A stretch of DNA of 64,000 nucleotides from a virus. Below are positions 15,625 through 23,666 of the stretch, piece by piece (position 1 is the first letter of the stretch; each line of letters begins with the position of its first letter). The stretch lies in the IMG/VR virus record IMGVR_UViG_3300042197_004075, positions 1 through 64,000 of that record; one strand, written 5' to 3'. The position numbers and the translations under genes were made by a program. The notes under the pieces are model-generated. The model made no database searches. It worked only from the letters and a program-made list of their open reading frames with translations, and had not been told where the DNA came from.

Positions 15625-16179
15625 CTAGTAGAACAGAAAATCGTGTTCTGACAAGGATACTTGACCAACCCTAATCTGTTTTTCTTTAGTAATTTTTTTA
15701 CCTATAAAGCGACTAGCATTCCAAATGATTCTTTTAGCATAAATTTTGAACTTTGTATTGATGATTATTGGTGAAGTTTTTGAAGGCATTTCATCTTTTG
15801 GGATAAATTTGACGGCTAACATTTCAAGTATTTCTTCTTGTTCTTCACCAAATTTACGCTTATATGCACCATGCTGTGTTTTTTTACTCCACAAATATTG
15901 CAAAGATTTATTTAATTCTGACCAAATATCATTAGATTCAATATACTTGTCTAATTTTTGAAAAACAGCTTCAATCCATGTTTGACGCTTATAATAGGAA
16001 CCAGCACGAATAACACTCATAAGTAGTTCTTGCTTAAAATCTTCAATTTCATGTTGATGATTGTTTTTACTATTATTTTGCATAAGCTGCCAAGAAACAA
16101 AATAACACAATTGACTGAATTCTTCTTCTAGAAGTTCATACTCTTCGGCAGTAATCGAAAAATTCTTGAAAGTGTTCAT
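15625..16179 (-). CDS. Hypothetical protein, possibly a divergent sigma-like factor
   Basis: This 184-residue helical, acidic/aromatic protein is of no certain family. Two stretches recall sigma-70 region 2: IEDFKQELLMSVIRAGSYYKR and FKIYAKRIIWNASRFIGKKIT (compare DLxQE...F..YA..xIR). The match is weak and the gp55-like gene at 40149 is a better sigma candidate. AAGGAG precedes the ATG. It lies between the family A polymerase and the DnaB-type helicase, so a primase-like or replication-accessory role is an alternative. Confidence 0.5.
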   Translation of the reverse strand: MNTFKNFSITAEEYELLEEEFSQLCYFVSWQLMQNNSKNNHQHEIEDFKQELLMSVIRAGSYYKRQTWIEAVFQKLDKYIESNDIWSELNKSLQYLWSKKTQHGAYKRKFGEEQEEILEMLAVKFIPKDEMPSKTSPIIINTKFKIYAKRIIWNASRFIGKKITKEKQIRVGQVSLSEHDFLFY

Positions 16180-16225
16180 AAAATTTCTCCTTATTTAAGA
16201 AATATAATACTATTCAAATTTTGAG

Positions 16226-17593
16226 TCAAGAAGTTTTATTAATTTTGATCAACTGGTTCAGTTTATTACCCACTTTACCTTCAGCAAAAAGAATAACATC
16301 AGGAGCTTGATCAATTTTTTGCTCTAATAAATCCTTAATTTCATAAAACTTCTTTTTAACCTGACTTTTCTTTACAGAAAGACAATAGGCATCATGATTT
16401 ATGTAAAAAACCCTGAAACCTATTTTGTTCTGATTCTCAATTAACCTATTCAAAATTAATTGGTTTATTGTTGCTGCTGGTGATTGAACAACAAAATTTT
16501 TAGCTTTAAATGATTCATCTGGTTTGAATATTCTAATTCTACCAAAGCAATCATCAACTAGTCCTGTTTGTGCCGCCTGTTGGTATGCTTTATCCATATA
16601 CTCAAATGATGCTGAAAAGTTCAAACGAAGTGAAGAAATATAAACCTTTGCTTGTTCTACACTTATGTGGTTTTTTTCTGCTAATGTTGATGCTGAAATT
16701 CCGTAAATTACTGGTAAAAAAATTTCTTTTCCTAAAACTCTTGAATTGAAATTATCAATATTAAGCACATATTTTGCAATTTGCTCATAAGGATCGGCAC
16801 ATGAATTTATAACTGTGCTTAATTTACCATCTTTAGACAATCCTGCAAGCACACTAGCTTCCATAGATCTATAATCAAAAACAACAAATGCTTCATCTTC
16901 ATATGGATTAATTAATATATTTTTCTTTTCATCATCAAGTGTGTTAGGATTATAAGATTTTGAACCAAATATTTTTGTGTTTAATCTTCCATTATCTTGT
17001 CCCTCAACAATGTAATGAGGATAAATTTTTTCTGCGGTTAAATCATTAACAAGAAAAGTATTTTCAATTTTTGGTAATGAAACACAAATTAGTTTTTGAA
17101 ATATAGATTTGTAAATTTCTAAAACATTTGATGTAAGAAAGTCTCTAAAAGTTTCACAAATTTGTTTAAAATTTTCAAATTTATTTTCATCTTTGATTCC
17201 AATATATTTTTTATACCAAAGAATGTCATAAATTTGTTTATAACTAATTCCAATACTATTATTTTTTCTACAGAATAATTGAAATATTTTAGCATCTATA
17301 AATACAATTGGTTTATTGTTTTTTTCAAGAACCTTGTTTATAAAATTAATATAAGTGTTTGTGTTCCTTGAATTTAATCTAAATTCAATTTTTGTACCCT
17401 TCATGCCGTAAATTATAATATCAAGTTTAGACTCTTGTAACACATTTATATAAATGTTGTCTTTTATGATCTCAAAATATAAAAATTGTTCAATTATGCA
17501 AGCATTGAAGAATAATTGAAAGAACGGAATTGAATCATTCATGGCAGAATTTAATAGCAAAAGCTCGCTTATGTCAAATTTTGTAATTGGCAC
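16226..17593 (-). CDS. polA: Family A (Pol I-type) DNA polymerase, polymerase domain only
   Basis: This is a template-directed DNA polymerase. Motif A is VVFDYRSMEASVLAGLS (D240, E245; family DYSxxELRxxA), motif B is R285-K289-PVIYGIS (Y297), then QSPAATINQL, and motif C is YINHDAYCLS (H400, D401; the usual HDE has Ala402 in place of Glu). Both catalytic aspartates are kept. At 455 residues it lacks a normal 3'-5' exonuclease; residues of about 85-155 look like a decayed exonuclease fold without acidic residues. The start is GTG at 17593, inside a 25-nt inverted repeat; the next ATG (17542) lacks a ribosome binding site. It takes the place of the family B gp43 expected next to T4-like replication genes. 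Confidence 0.85.
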   Translation of the reverse strand: MPITKFDISELLLLNSAMNDSIPFFQLFFNACIIEQFLYFEIIKDNIYINVLQESKLDIIIYGMKGTKIEFRLNSRNTNTYINFINKVLEKNNKPIVFIDAKIFQLFCRKNNSIGISYKQIYDILWYKKYIGIKDENKFENFKQICETFRDFLTSNVLEIYKSIFQKLICVSLPKIENTFLVNDLTAEKIYPHYIVEGQDNGRLNTKIFGSKSYNPNTLDDEKKNILINPYEDEAFVVFDYRSMEASVLAGLSKDGKLSTVINSCADPYEQIAKYVLNIDNFNSRVLGKEIFLPVIYGISASTLAEKNHISVEQAKVYISSLRLNFSASFEYMDKAYQQAAQTGLVDDCFGRIRIFKPDESFKAKNFVVQSPAATINQLILNRLIENQNKIGFRVFYINHDAYCLSVKKSQVKKKFYEIKDLLEQKIDQAPDVILFAEGKVGNKLNQLIKINKTS

Positions 17594-17611
17594 AAGATTT
17601 GCTTCGTGCGT
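17587..17611 (-). repeat. Left copy of a 25-nt inverted repeat
   Basis: Minus-strand ACGCACGAAGCAAATCTTGT followed by GCCAA is repeated on the plus strand at 17839-17863 with one mismatch (24/25). This copy spans the GTG start of the polymerase gene. Confidence 0.9.
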
Positions 17612-17660
17612 GTGCGTGTGCGCCCGTGCGTTTGTATTTAATACTTATATTAATAATAGT

Positions 17661-17693
17661 GTGTTTCTAGTCCACTTCGTGGACTAGAAACAC
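17661..17693. repeat. Perfect hairpin, 15-bp stem with TTC loop
   Basis: GTGTTTCTAGTCCAC at 17661-17675 pairs with GTGGACTAGAAACAC at 17679-17693 with only three unpaired bases. No T-run follows directly, so it is not a simple terminator. Confidence 0.9.
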
Positions 17694-17716
17694 GATCTAG
17701 CACTTCGTGCTAGATC
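17694..17716. repeat. Perfect hairpin, 10-bp stem with TTC loop
   Basis: GATCTAGCAC at 17694-17703 pairs with GTGCTAGATC at 17707-17716. It directly abuts the 15-bp hairpin and has the same ACTTCGT core. A run of seven T begins about nine bases further on the plus strand. Confidence 0.9.
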
Positions 17717-17737
17717 AGTTAATGGTTTTTTTATCTA

Positions 17738-17827
17738 AATTAAACCAATTAAACCAATTAAACCAATTAAACCAATTAAACCAATTAAACCAATTAAACC
17801 AAATAAACCAATTAAACCAAATAAACC
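17738..17827 (+). repeat. Ten tandem 9-bp repeats (AATTAAACC)
   Basis: Seven perfect copies of AATTAAACC in a row are followed by AAATAAACC, AATTAAACC and AAATAAACC. The array is very AT-rich and resembles the iterons bound by replication initiators, or a slippage-prone spacer. A reading frame across it gives only (NQL)n and is not a gene. Confidence 0.9.
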
Positions 17828-17838
17828 AAATTAACAAG

Positions 17839-17863
17839 ACGCACGAAGCAAATCCTGTGCCAA
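17839..17863 (+). repeat. Right copy of the 25-nt inverted repeat
   Basis: ACGCACGAAGCAAATCCTGT followed by GCCAA matches the minus-strand copy at 17587-17611 with one change, closing a 277-bp element. Confidence 0.9.
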
Positions 17864-17907
17864 AATATAATAAAATTAGAAAAAAATTTGTTTTTTAGTA
17901 GCTTTTT

Positions 17908-17955
17908 TCAAATCTTAATTATTTGCGTTTTAAACGACTTTGTATTAAGATTTGA
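17908..17955. repeat. 12-bp inverted repeat with nested palindrome
   Basis: TCAAATCTTAAT (17908-17919) and ATTAAGATTTGA (17944-17955) are perfect complements. The 24-bp spacer holds CGTTTTAAACG, and TTTGCGTTT in it can also pair with AAACGCAAA near 17985, so two mutually exclusive folds are possible. Confidence 0.75.
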
Positions 17956-18068
17956 TTGTTGACACGGATTGGGTGCAAAAGTGGCCTTAAACGCAAAAAT
18001 TAAGCCCTTAAATTGAAAGATAACTTGGCCCACATGACTTTCAACTTGTGTTTGGAGGAACGCACCTT

Positions 18069-18770
18069 ATGATTCCTAAAGTTTATACATCGAACAACGA
18101 AGTGATTCTCAAATATTGTAATGATAAAGTGACACTTTTGGCATATGAATTATCATGTTTTTACATGAATTGTGAAATGTTTTATTTTCCAAAAATTACA
18201 CACAGCAAATTTAATGTCATGAAACAGCCGCAAAAGCAATTCCTATTTAAACACATTTTAAAAATGGTAAATACCTTGAAGTCGAAATATTTACCAACTG
18301 AATTCATGGGTTATATTAAAGCGCAATTTGAAATTATGAAATTAAATGAAAACCACAATCCCATGGTTACGCCAAATATGCTTCATGGAAAAAAGGCTGA
18401 ATATCGATATGCAGTTTGGTTACAAATGCTTGCAGATAAACAAATTAAGGAAAACGAAAATACCTCAAAAATTTCTTTGAAGTATCTTGATCACTTAATG
18501 AAAATTTCAAAAAACAATATTAAAAATGTATTCGGTGAAAATGTTAAATTTCAAGATTTTGTCGATCATCAAAAAAAACTTATTTTGATGGTCAAATCAA
18601 AACAAATTGCACATGTGTATTGTTTTGCTAGTGTTTGGATAAAAAAACTTGAAAAAAGTGTTGTTGATGAAATAACAAAATTTAGCGAATCAGAAAATCT
18701 TTATAAATGCAATATTGATGATATCAATCAAATATATTTGAAATATTTTGAAAATGAACTTAATATGTAG
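18069..18770 (+). CDS. Hypothetical protein, 233 aa, beside the repeat cluster
   Basis: I do not recognise this protein. It is lysine-rich, helical and has no membrane segment. The ATG at 18069 is chosen because TTGGAGGA lies about ten bases before it; upstream extension starts only at GTG 18048, inside that site. It is the gene immediately downstream of the iteron-like array and hairpins, so a role in binding that region is a testable guess. Its last four codons overlap the convergent gene. Confidence 0.55.
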   Translation: MIPKVYTSNNEVILKYCNDKVTLLAYELSCFYMNCEMFYFPKITHSKFNVMKQPQKQFLFKHILKMVNTLKSKYLPTEFMGYIKAQFEIMKLNENHNPMVTPNMLHGKKAEYRYAVWLQMLADKQIKENENTSKISLKYLDHLMKISKNNIKNVFGENVKFQDFVDHQKKLILMVKSKQIAHVYCFASVWIKKLEKSVVDEITKFSESENLYKCNIDDINQIYLKYFENELNM

Positions 18771-19575
18771 TGAATATTTTTTCAAGAATAGTTACTATTT
18801 CTTGTGGTTCTTGATTTGGCGCAAACCACTCATCCCATTCAGGGGTTTGAGGACGATATTCGTAGCCTTGATTTGATGACGAATGCTCGGCTCCCCAACT
18901 ATGAATCAATCCAGCTTTGGGATCAAAGCAAACATAAACATTAAATTGATTTACTTTTTTATGATCCGGTGCTTCTAAGCCGTAGCCTTTGTAGCTAAAA
19001 TAAATTAAATAATTGTTAACATCCAATTGAATAACCCCTTGAAAATTCATCACTTGCGGATGTTTCAATTTCATGTTTGAGGCTATTTTGATGACAAGAT
19101 CTTGTAAATCTTGATAAGTAACATCTGGGCTTTCAAGGTCTGTTGAATCAATAAAAGTAATAATTTCATTTGCTCTAATAGCAAGCATTTTTTCTACAGC
19201 AATGTCTTGTATTGTTAAATGTTCGTAGTCGTTAATAACTGGAATGGCATATCTTGTGATCCACTTTGAATCTCCTTGAGCGTCTTTAATCATTCTTTGT
19301 ATTGTGATTCTGCATGATCCAAGTGGAGAAAATTCAACCCTAAGTGATCCCACTTGGTCTTTTGGCCCATAAGTGACCATGTTCCCAAAATCTTTAACTG
19401 GTATCTTGGTTCCAACATTTCCAAGACTCACAATTTCATCCAAGCAAGTTTCAACTTGTAGTTGTTCAATTGGATGTTGTTCGTAATTTAATGCGATTGG
19501 TGAGGTTTTTTTATTTGGATTTGTAAACCCAAAAAGCTTATCTGGTGAAGTGCCAATCCATTCGTAAAATTTCAT
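18760..19575 (-). CDS. Hypothetical protein, 271 aa, aromatic N-terminus
   Basis: This protein is of unknown family. It starts MKFYEWIGTSPDKLFGF, a weak relative of the targeting-like starts seen on other genes. It is mixed alpha/beta with long beta-rich parts (RVEFSPLGSCRITIQRM, QLDVNNYLIYFSYKG) and an acidic/Trp C-terminal region (PEWDEWFAPNQEPQE). No Shine-Dalgarno is seen; the upstream sequence is AT-rich (TATATA). It may be a virion or internal head protein, with low certainty. Confidence 0.5.
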   Translation of the reverse strand: MKFYEWIGTSPDKLFGFTNPNKKTSPIALNYEQHPIEQLQVETCLDEIVSLGNVGTKIPVKDFGNMVTYGPKDQVGSLRVEFSPLGSCRITIQRMIKDAQGDSKWITRYAIPVINDYEHLTIQDIAVEKMLAIRANEIITFIDSTDLESPDVTYQDLQDLVIKIASNMKLKHPQVMNFQGVIQLDVNNYLIYFSYKGYGLEAPDHKKVNQFNVYVCFDPKAGLIHSWGAEHSSSNQGYEYRPQTPEWDEWFAPNQEPQEIVTILEKIFTTY

Positions 19576-19619
19576 AGGTAGCCTGTTATAGAATAGTTAC
19601 TTGTATATTATATATTTAT

Positions 19620-19904
19620 ATGCAAACATTTAAACAATACATGGAAGCAAAACATCCTAGGAATACTTTGGACTCTAAAGAAAAATCATTCGCAGCACAA
19701 CTTAAATTAGGTAATATAACGCCAGAAGGTATGCAAACCAACAGAATATCTGGAACTGATAAAGCTGAATTTATGGCCAACCTAAGAAATTGGAGTGTTT
19801 TTCAAAAATTACCTAAAGAAAAACAAGAAACAATTTTGGATACAATCAATGATAAGCCCGATGTAACAAGTTTTGCTGATATTTGTGATTTGATTTATGA
19901 TTAA
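19620..19904 (+). CDS. Small protein with capsid-targeting-like N-terminus
   Basis: This 94-residue protein is of unknown family. It starts MQTFKQYMEAKHP, which fits the M-x-x-F-x-x-Y-M-x pattern but has E one place earlier than in T4 peptides. The remainder is helical and charged. No Shine-Dalgarno is present; instead a TATATTATATATTTAT stretch abuts the ATG, suggesting a late promoter and a very short leader. It ends exactly one base before the convergent methyltransferase gene. Confidence 0.6.
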   Translation: MQTFKQYMEAKHPRNTLDSKEKSFAAQLKLGNITPEGMQTNRISGTDKAEFMANLRNWSVFQKLPKEKQETILDTINDKPDVTSFADICDLIYD

Positions 19905-20423
19905 CTATTTTTTAAAGACTGCTACACCCCTGTGTGCGTAAAATCCATCATAAAGTTTTTTTTCACCCTCTGTGGATAATATTATTTTCGATTTATACTT
20001 TGACATCATTCTTGCTGATTCTTTTCTTGCTGAGTCATGAAGTACAATCGTACCATCATTAGATATTAAATCAAATGCTAGATCCAAGCAAGCATCTCGA
20101 TAATTACCATCAACAAGAATAAATTCATATTTTTTATTTTTTGGTCTATTTATGTAGTTACTTTCTGTTTTTTCAAGTATTAATGTTACTTTTGATGAAA
20201 CAACATTTTTAATCAATGCATAGTGACTTGGACAATGTTCTATAGAGTACCAATTTTGTACTGACTGATTTTGTATCGGAAAATATAAAGTTGAATTACC
20301 TGAACCCCATTCTAAACAATTTGTATATTTATTATCTGTTAATATATCATTGATGATTCTAATTTCAGAATCAGCCATCATAGGAAGAGAACCAACACAA
20401 TCTTTTAATTTTTTTACACTCAT
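19905..20423 (-). CDS. Class I SAM-dependent methyltransferase-like protein
   Basis: The Rossmann-type motif I is NCLEWGSGNSTLYFP (residues of about 35-49), followed by WYSIEHCPSHYALIK (acidic residue after strand 2) and FILVDGNYRDACLDLAFDLI and DGTIVLHDSAR, typical of small methyltransferases acting on sugars or small molecules. The length of 172 covers one domain. No Shine-Dalgarno is evident. With the FkbM enzyme and the TPR glycosyltransferase it may modify glycans. The substrate cannot be told. Confidence 0.65.
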   Translation of the reverse strand: MSVKKLKDCVGSLPMMADSEIRIINDILTDNKYTNCLEWGSGNSTLYFPIQNQSVQNWYSIEHCPSHYALIKNVVSSKVTLILEKTESNYINRPKNKKYEFILVDGNYRDACLDLAFDLISNDGTIVLHDSARKESARMMSKYKSKIILSTEGEKKLYDGFYAHRGVAVFKK

Positions 20424-20435
20424 AATATGTATTTA

Positions 20436-21845
20436 TTATTTTATTTCAATACTATGACCTTCTTTTTCAAGAATTTTGATTCTTTTTTTAGAATGTTTTT
20501 TTAGATATGGGTTATTTTCAAATAGAAAGTCAATATAAAGAACTGCGTCTTTGTCATCAGCTGTCCTGAGACCTCGACCCATGCGCTGAATGATTAAATG
20601 ATCGGCTTGACCACCAGCAGCATTAATAAGATTGTGGATTTTAACATTGATTCCAGTATTGAATATTTGTTGAGTGGCTATTGCGATACAACTATGTTTT
20701 GAAGTTTGCAACATATCAATTACTTGTTTGCGAGTTTCATTATTATCTTGACCAGTAATCCAATAAGCATTAGGTATTAAAGTTTTTAGATTGTCTCCAT
20801 GTGCAATTCTATCAACTAGGATAAGTGTTCTTCCAGTAAGATTAAGACATAAATCGTAAACCTTTTTATGGAACAAACTATTTTTGACAATACCATTTTC
20901 GATAGCATCTTGATACAATTCGTATTGTAATTCAGGTTCGGAAATCTTATAGAAAATACAAGATGATTTTGATAACCTTCCTGTTTTTTGCAAATCTGAT
21001 GTTTTAATAATACCTGTTTCGGTTGTATTGGTTTTGAAAAGTGGGCCAAAATATCCTTTTACCAAATATTTGTGTACCTTATCTGATTCTCCATATTTGA
21101 ATGGTGTTGCGCTTAATCCAATTCGCATACTTGCACTTTTAAGTTGTTTATAGATTTCTTTTGATTGTGCGCTAACCATTTCATGTACTTCATCAACAAT
21201 AAGCACCTTGATATTTTTTAATTTGTCACCAAGATGATGTGCGCTTTGAACAGTCGCCACAGTAATTGTGTTAGGATTTACTGAATTACCCCATAATGTT
21301 CCAGCATTAGAAACCTTCCATCTTAACATTTCTTCATAGTTTTGAATTGCTAAATCTTTTTTGTTCTGTAGCAATAAAACAGATTGTCCTTCTTTAATAG
21401 ACTTAATAATACTAGCTAGGATAAAACTTTTACCAGAACCTGTAGGAGCATAAACAATACCACGCTTGTATTGTAAAGCTTGATTTACAAGATCAACTTG
21501 ATAATCAGTTAGTTCAATTTTAGAAGAATAGTCTATAGTTTGTAAATAATTTTTATCTATAGTATTGTGTAATAATTCTATAGATACTGAATTGTTAATT
21601 ATTTGTGGTATTTCGTTAAATTTTTTAATAGCTGTTACGACTTCAGGTAGTATTCCAGTTAGGAATTTACCTGTTTTATTACTGAAAAAATTAACATAAC
21701 CATCCCATTTTTTTTGTTTATATAATGGATGAAAGTGGTATCCTTTTTGCCTGAATCTTAGGTTGGCATACAAATATTCCATTAATTCAGCATTATCAGT
21801 TTCTATTTGTGATTGATCGTTATTAATTGTTAATTTTATAGACAT
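20436..21845 (-). CDS. uvsW: UvsW-type recombination helicase
   Basis: UvsW is a superfamily 2 helicase that reverses forks, moves branches and removes R-loops, switching T4 from origin-dependent to recombination-dependent replication. Visible motifs: N-terminal DNA-binding part with YKQKKWDGYVNFF, TDYQ, Walker A APTGSGKS (near 138), VLLLQNKKDLA, DEVH (VDEVHEM), SATPF, and QRMGRGLR (motif VI). The 469-residue length is close to T4 UvsW (503). The start abuts the Dda stop (TAAATG), so the two are co-translated. Confidence 0.9.
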   Translation of the reverse strand: MSIKLTINNDQSQIETDNAELMEYLYANLRFRQKGYHFHPLYKQKKWDGYVNFFSNKTGKFLTGILPEVVTAIKKFNEIPQIINNSVSIELLHNTIDKNYLQTIDYSSKIELTDYQVDLVNQALQYKRGIVYAPTGSGKSFILASIIKSIKEGQSVLLLQNKKDLAIQNYEEMLRWKVSNAGTLWGNSVNPNTITVATVQSAHHLGDKLKNIKVLIVDEVHEMVSAQSKEIYKQLKSASMRIGLSATPFKYGESDKVHKYLVKGYFGPLFKTNTTETGIIKTSDLQKTGRLSKSSCIFYKISEPELQYELYQDAIENGIVKNSLFHKKVYDLCLNLTGRTLILVDRIAHGDNLKTLIPNAYWITGQDNNETRKQVIDMLQTSKHSCIAIATQQIFNTGINVKIHNLINAAGGQADHLIIQRMGRGLRTADDKDAVLYIDFLFENNPYLKKHSKKRIKILEKEGHSIEIK

Positions 21846-22922
21846 TTATTTGTACCATATAATTTTTGACTCAGCCCTACTTGCAGCGGTGTAATTCCAT
21901 CTGTTTTGTTCCCACAACGAACTTGGTTCCTCAAAGACTGCAATTGAATCAAACTGATCACCTTGCGCCTTGTGGCATGTGATTGCATAGGCGTAATCCA
22001 TTATGATTGCTTCATTCCTATAATAATCTAGTAGATCTTGTGGTATTTTTTCGAGATTAAATGTCTCTGGTGCGTATGTGAGTTTTTTAGCCAACCATCC
22101 ATCAAACTGTAAATCTACAGTTGAATGATTACCATCTTTTGAAATATTTTTTATGACACCTTGTTGTCCATTAAATACACCATGCGTTCTATTATTTTTT
22201 AGTACGATGATTTTATCTTCAACAAATGGATGGTCAGGTAATTTTAAATATGAACGAATTTTATTGTTCAAAAAAATTCTTGTTTTATTGTACGCACAAA
22301 TTATTTGCTCTACAGAAATTAAGTCAGACAAAATCGCATCTTGTTTTTTCATTATTCTTACATCATCGTTGTAAGATTTGAAGTCGAAAGCATTTCTACC
22401 TTGGCGTAGATGATCTGCAAAATGTGCAATTATACCCGCATTTCGATGGATAGTTTCCAACTTGTAGTCGGGGTTTGACATAATGTTGAATTTGGCATTA
22501 CCAATAGGAGGAAGTTGACCATGATCGCCAACAAAAATAATCGGCTTTTTGAAAGAACTTAAATCATTAAATAATTCTTCACTTATCATACTAGATTCAT
22601 CAATTATAAATCCTCTTGCATTTAAACTTCTTGGTTTTTTCAAATTGTAACTAATTTTGTCATTTTCATTCACTTCAACATTATAAATTGTGCTGTGTAT
22701 TGTTTCCGCTTCATATATCTGTTTTCTTCTTAATATGTTTGTAGCTTTTCCCGTAAAGGCACACACTTTATAATTTGATAAATTTTTAAGCAATTCTTGT
22801 ATAATTGTTGTCTTGCCGGTTCCAGCATAACCACCAAGAGATACAATTTTTTTAGTTTTTATATCACCTAGAATATTTTTTATAACAGCAACTTGTTCAT
22901 CTGTATATTCGACGCTTGACAT
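21846..22922 (-). CDS. dda: Dda-like superfamily 1B (RecD/Pif1-type) helicase
   Basis: This is a 5'-3' DNA helicase acting at T4 origins and in removing proteins from DNA. Motifs: GGYAGTGKTT (Walker A), VCAFTGKATNILR (Ia), IIDESSMIS (II), FVGDHGQLPPIG (III), YAITCHKAQGDQF (V) and YTAASRAES (VI). From the ATG at 22922 the protein is 358 residues, shorter than T4 Dda (439). An upstream extension to 23018 is hydrophobic and has no support. A TATAAT hexamer lies about 30 bp before the ATG. It is divergent from the small gene at 23049. Confidence 0.9.
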   Translation of the reverse strand: MSSVEYTDEQVAVIKNILGDIKTKKIVSLGGYAGTGKTTIIQELLKNLSNYKVCAFTGKATNILRRKQIYEAETIHSTIYNVEVNENDKISYNLKKPRSLNARGFIIDESSMISEELFNDLSSFKKPIIFVGDHGQLPPIGNAKFNIMSNPDYKLETIHRNAGIIAHFADHLRQGRNAFDFKSYNDDVRIMKKQDAILSDLISVEQIICAYNKTRIFLNNKIRSYLKLPDHPFVEDKIIVLKNNRTHGVFNGQQGVIKNISKDGNHSTVDLQFDGWLAKKLTYAPETFNLEKIPQDLLDYYRNEAIIMDYAYAITCHKAQGDQFDSIAVFEEPSSLWEQNRWNYTAASRAESKIIWYK

Positions 22923-23048
22923 AATTGTTGGTCCCGCTTGAATTTTCTTTATTATAAACGAAAAATCTGTTAAATAAAGAAAAATAATGTTGTATCTTAG
23001 AAATTCTTCTGCGAACAATAAATAATAGGTCTAGATATAGGAGTTGAG

Positions 23049-23231
23049 ATGAAATCAGACGAAGAGTTCATTGACAACACATATCAAAAAATCTGTGATA
23101 CAGATAAAAATCTTGATAAGTTGCAAGAAAGACAGTCTTATCTAGATAATATGCTTGATGCATTATTAGGTCTGAAAAAAGAAAATATTATTACAAAACA
23201 AATTAGTGTTAAAAAACCAGCCCACTTATAA
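23049..23231 (+). CDS. Small helical protein, 60 aa
   Basis: I do not recognise this protein. It is charged with a single long helix (NLDKLQERQSYLDNMLDALLGL) that may form a coiled coil. AGGAG lies seven bases before the ATG, good support for expression. It abuts the convergent gene end at 23232. Confidence 0.6.
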   Translation: MKSDEEFIDNTYQKICDTDKNLDKLQERQSYLDNMLDALLGLKKENIITKQISVKKPAHL

Positions 23232-23648
23232 TTATATTCTATTTTTAACATTTAAATAGAATAAATAACTATCTTTCCCACCGGGTTTTAAGCTTTTTGC
23301 ATTTTGTCTATAATCAATTACAAGTTTTGTTTTTTCACTTTCATACATCAAAATATCTTTCAATCGTGATAAAACTGTAGTAATAAATTCTTTTGATCCA
23401 GTAATACGAATTCCGTCTTCTTGAATTGTAGTTCCTTTGTGGGTTGCCTCAATTGGTCGTAATGCTAATGGAATACTTGGAGCTATAGTTTGCCAAAATT
23501 TAAGTGTCTCTTTTTTGCTTGCTTTCCATGGCTTTAATTTTCTTGCATAAAAAGAATAAGGAGTTGGCGCAGAAACAGGAGCAACATCTGCTGTTGTTGA
23601 TGTCGGAGCAAAATCAACTTCTTCCAAAAATTGGTAAAAACTTTTCAT
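23232..23648 (-). CDS. Probable internal head protein with a T4-type capsid-targeting peptide
   Basis: This 138-residue protein begins MKSFYQFLEE, with F4, F7 and L8-E9-E10: the T4 internal-protein pattern with a gp21-type cut site after residue 10. Then comes a Thr/Ser/Ala/Pro linker whose STTADVAPVS matches the linker of the protein at 617-829. The C-terminal 90 residues look like a compact alpha/beta domain (KFWQTIAPSIP, TVLSRLKDILMYE, DSYLFYLNVKN) of unknown type. It is divergent from the Gly-rich gene at 23667, with only an 18-bp AT-rich gap between the starts. Confidence 0.65.
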   Translation of the reverse strand: MKSFYQFLEEVDFAPTSTTADVAPVSAPTPYSFYARKLKPWKASKKETLKFWQTIAPSIPLALRPIEATHKGTTIQEDGIRITGSKEFITTVLSRLKDILMYESEKTKLVIDYRQNAKSLKPGGKDSYLFYLNVKNRI

Positions 23649-23666
23649 TTGTAATATATATTCAAT

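Larger units (their letters stand above)
17594..18068. other. Gene-free 475-bp repeat cluster; candidate replication origin or small mobile element
   Basis: This is the only stretch over 300 bp without a gene. In order it holds an alternating purine-pyrimidine tract (about 17604-17622, GTGCGTGTGC type), two adjacent perfect hairpins (17661-17716), ten 9-bp tandem repeats (17738-17827), the right copy of a 25-nt inverted repeat (17839-17863), a 12-bp inverted repeat (17908-17955) and a leader with TTGGAGGA before the gene at 18069. It lies between the divergent polymerase gene and an unknown gene. Iteron-like repeats plus hairpins next to a polymerase gene suggest an origin, but nothing proves this. 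Confidence 0.6.

Noticed and set aside
17738-17827. CRISPR-like array
   Set aside because: The units are 9 bp, directly adjacent and without spacers; no cas genes are present.
17707-17898. Open frame with (NQL)n repeats across the 9-bp array
   Set aside because: It is a product of the 9-bp repeat read in one frame, begins with GTG inside a hairpin and has no Shine-Dalgarno.
17958-17990. TTGACA in the repeat cluster as a -35 box
   Set aside because: No -10-like hexamer lies 16-18 bp downstream.
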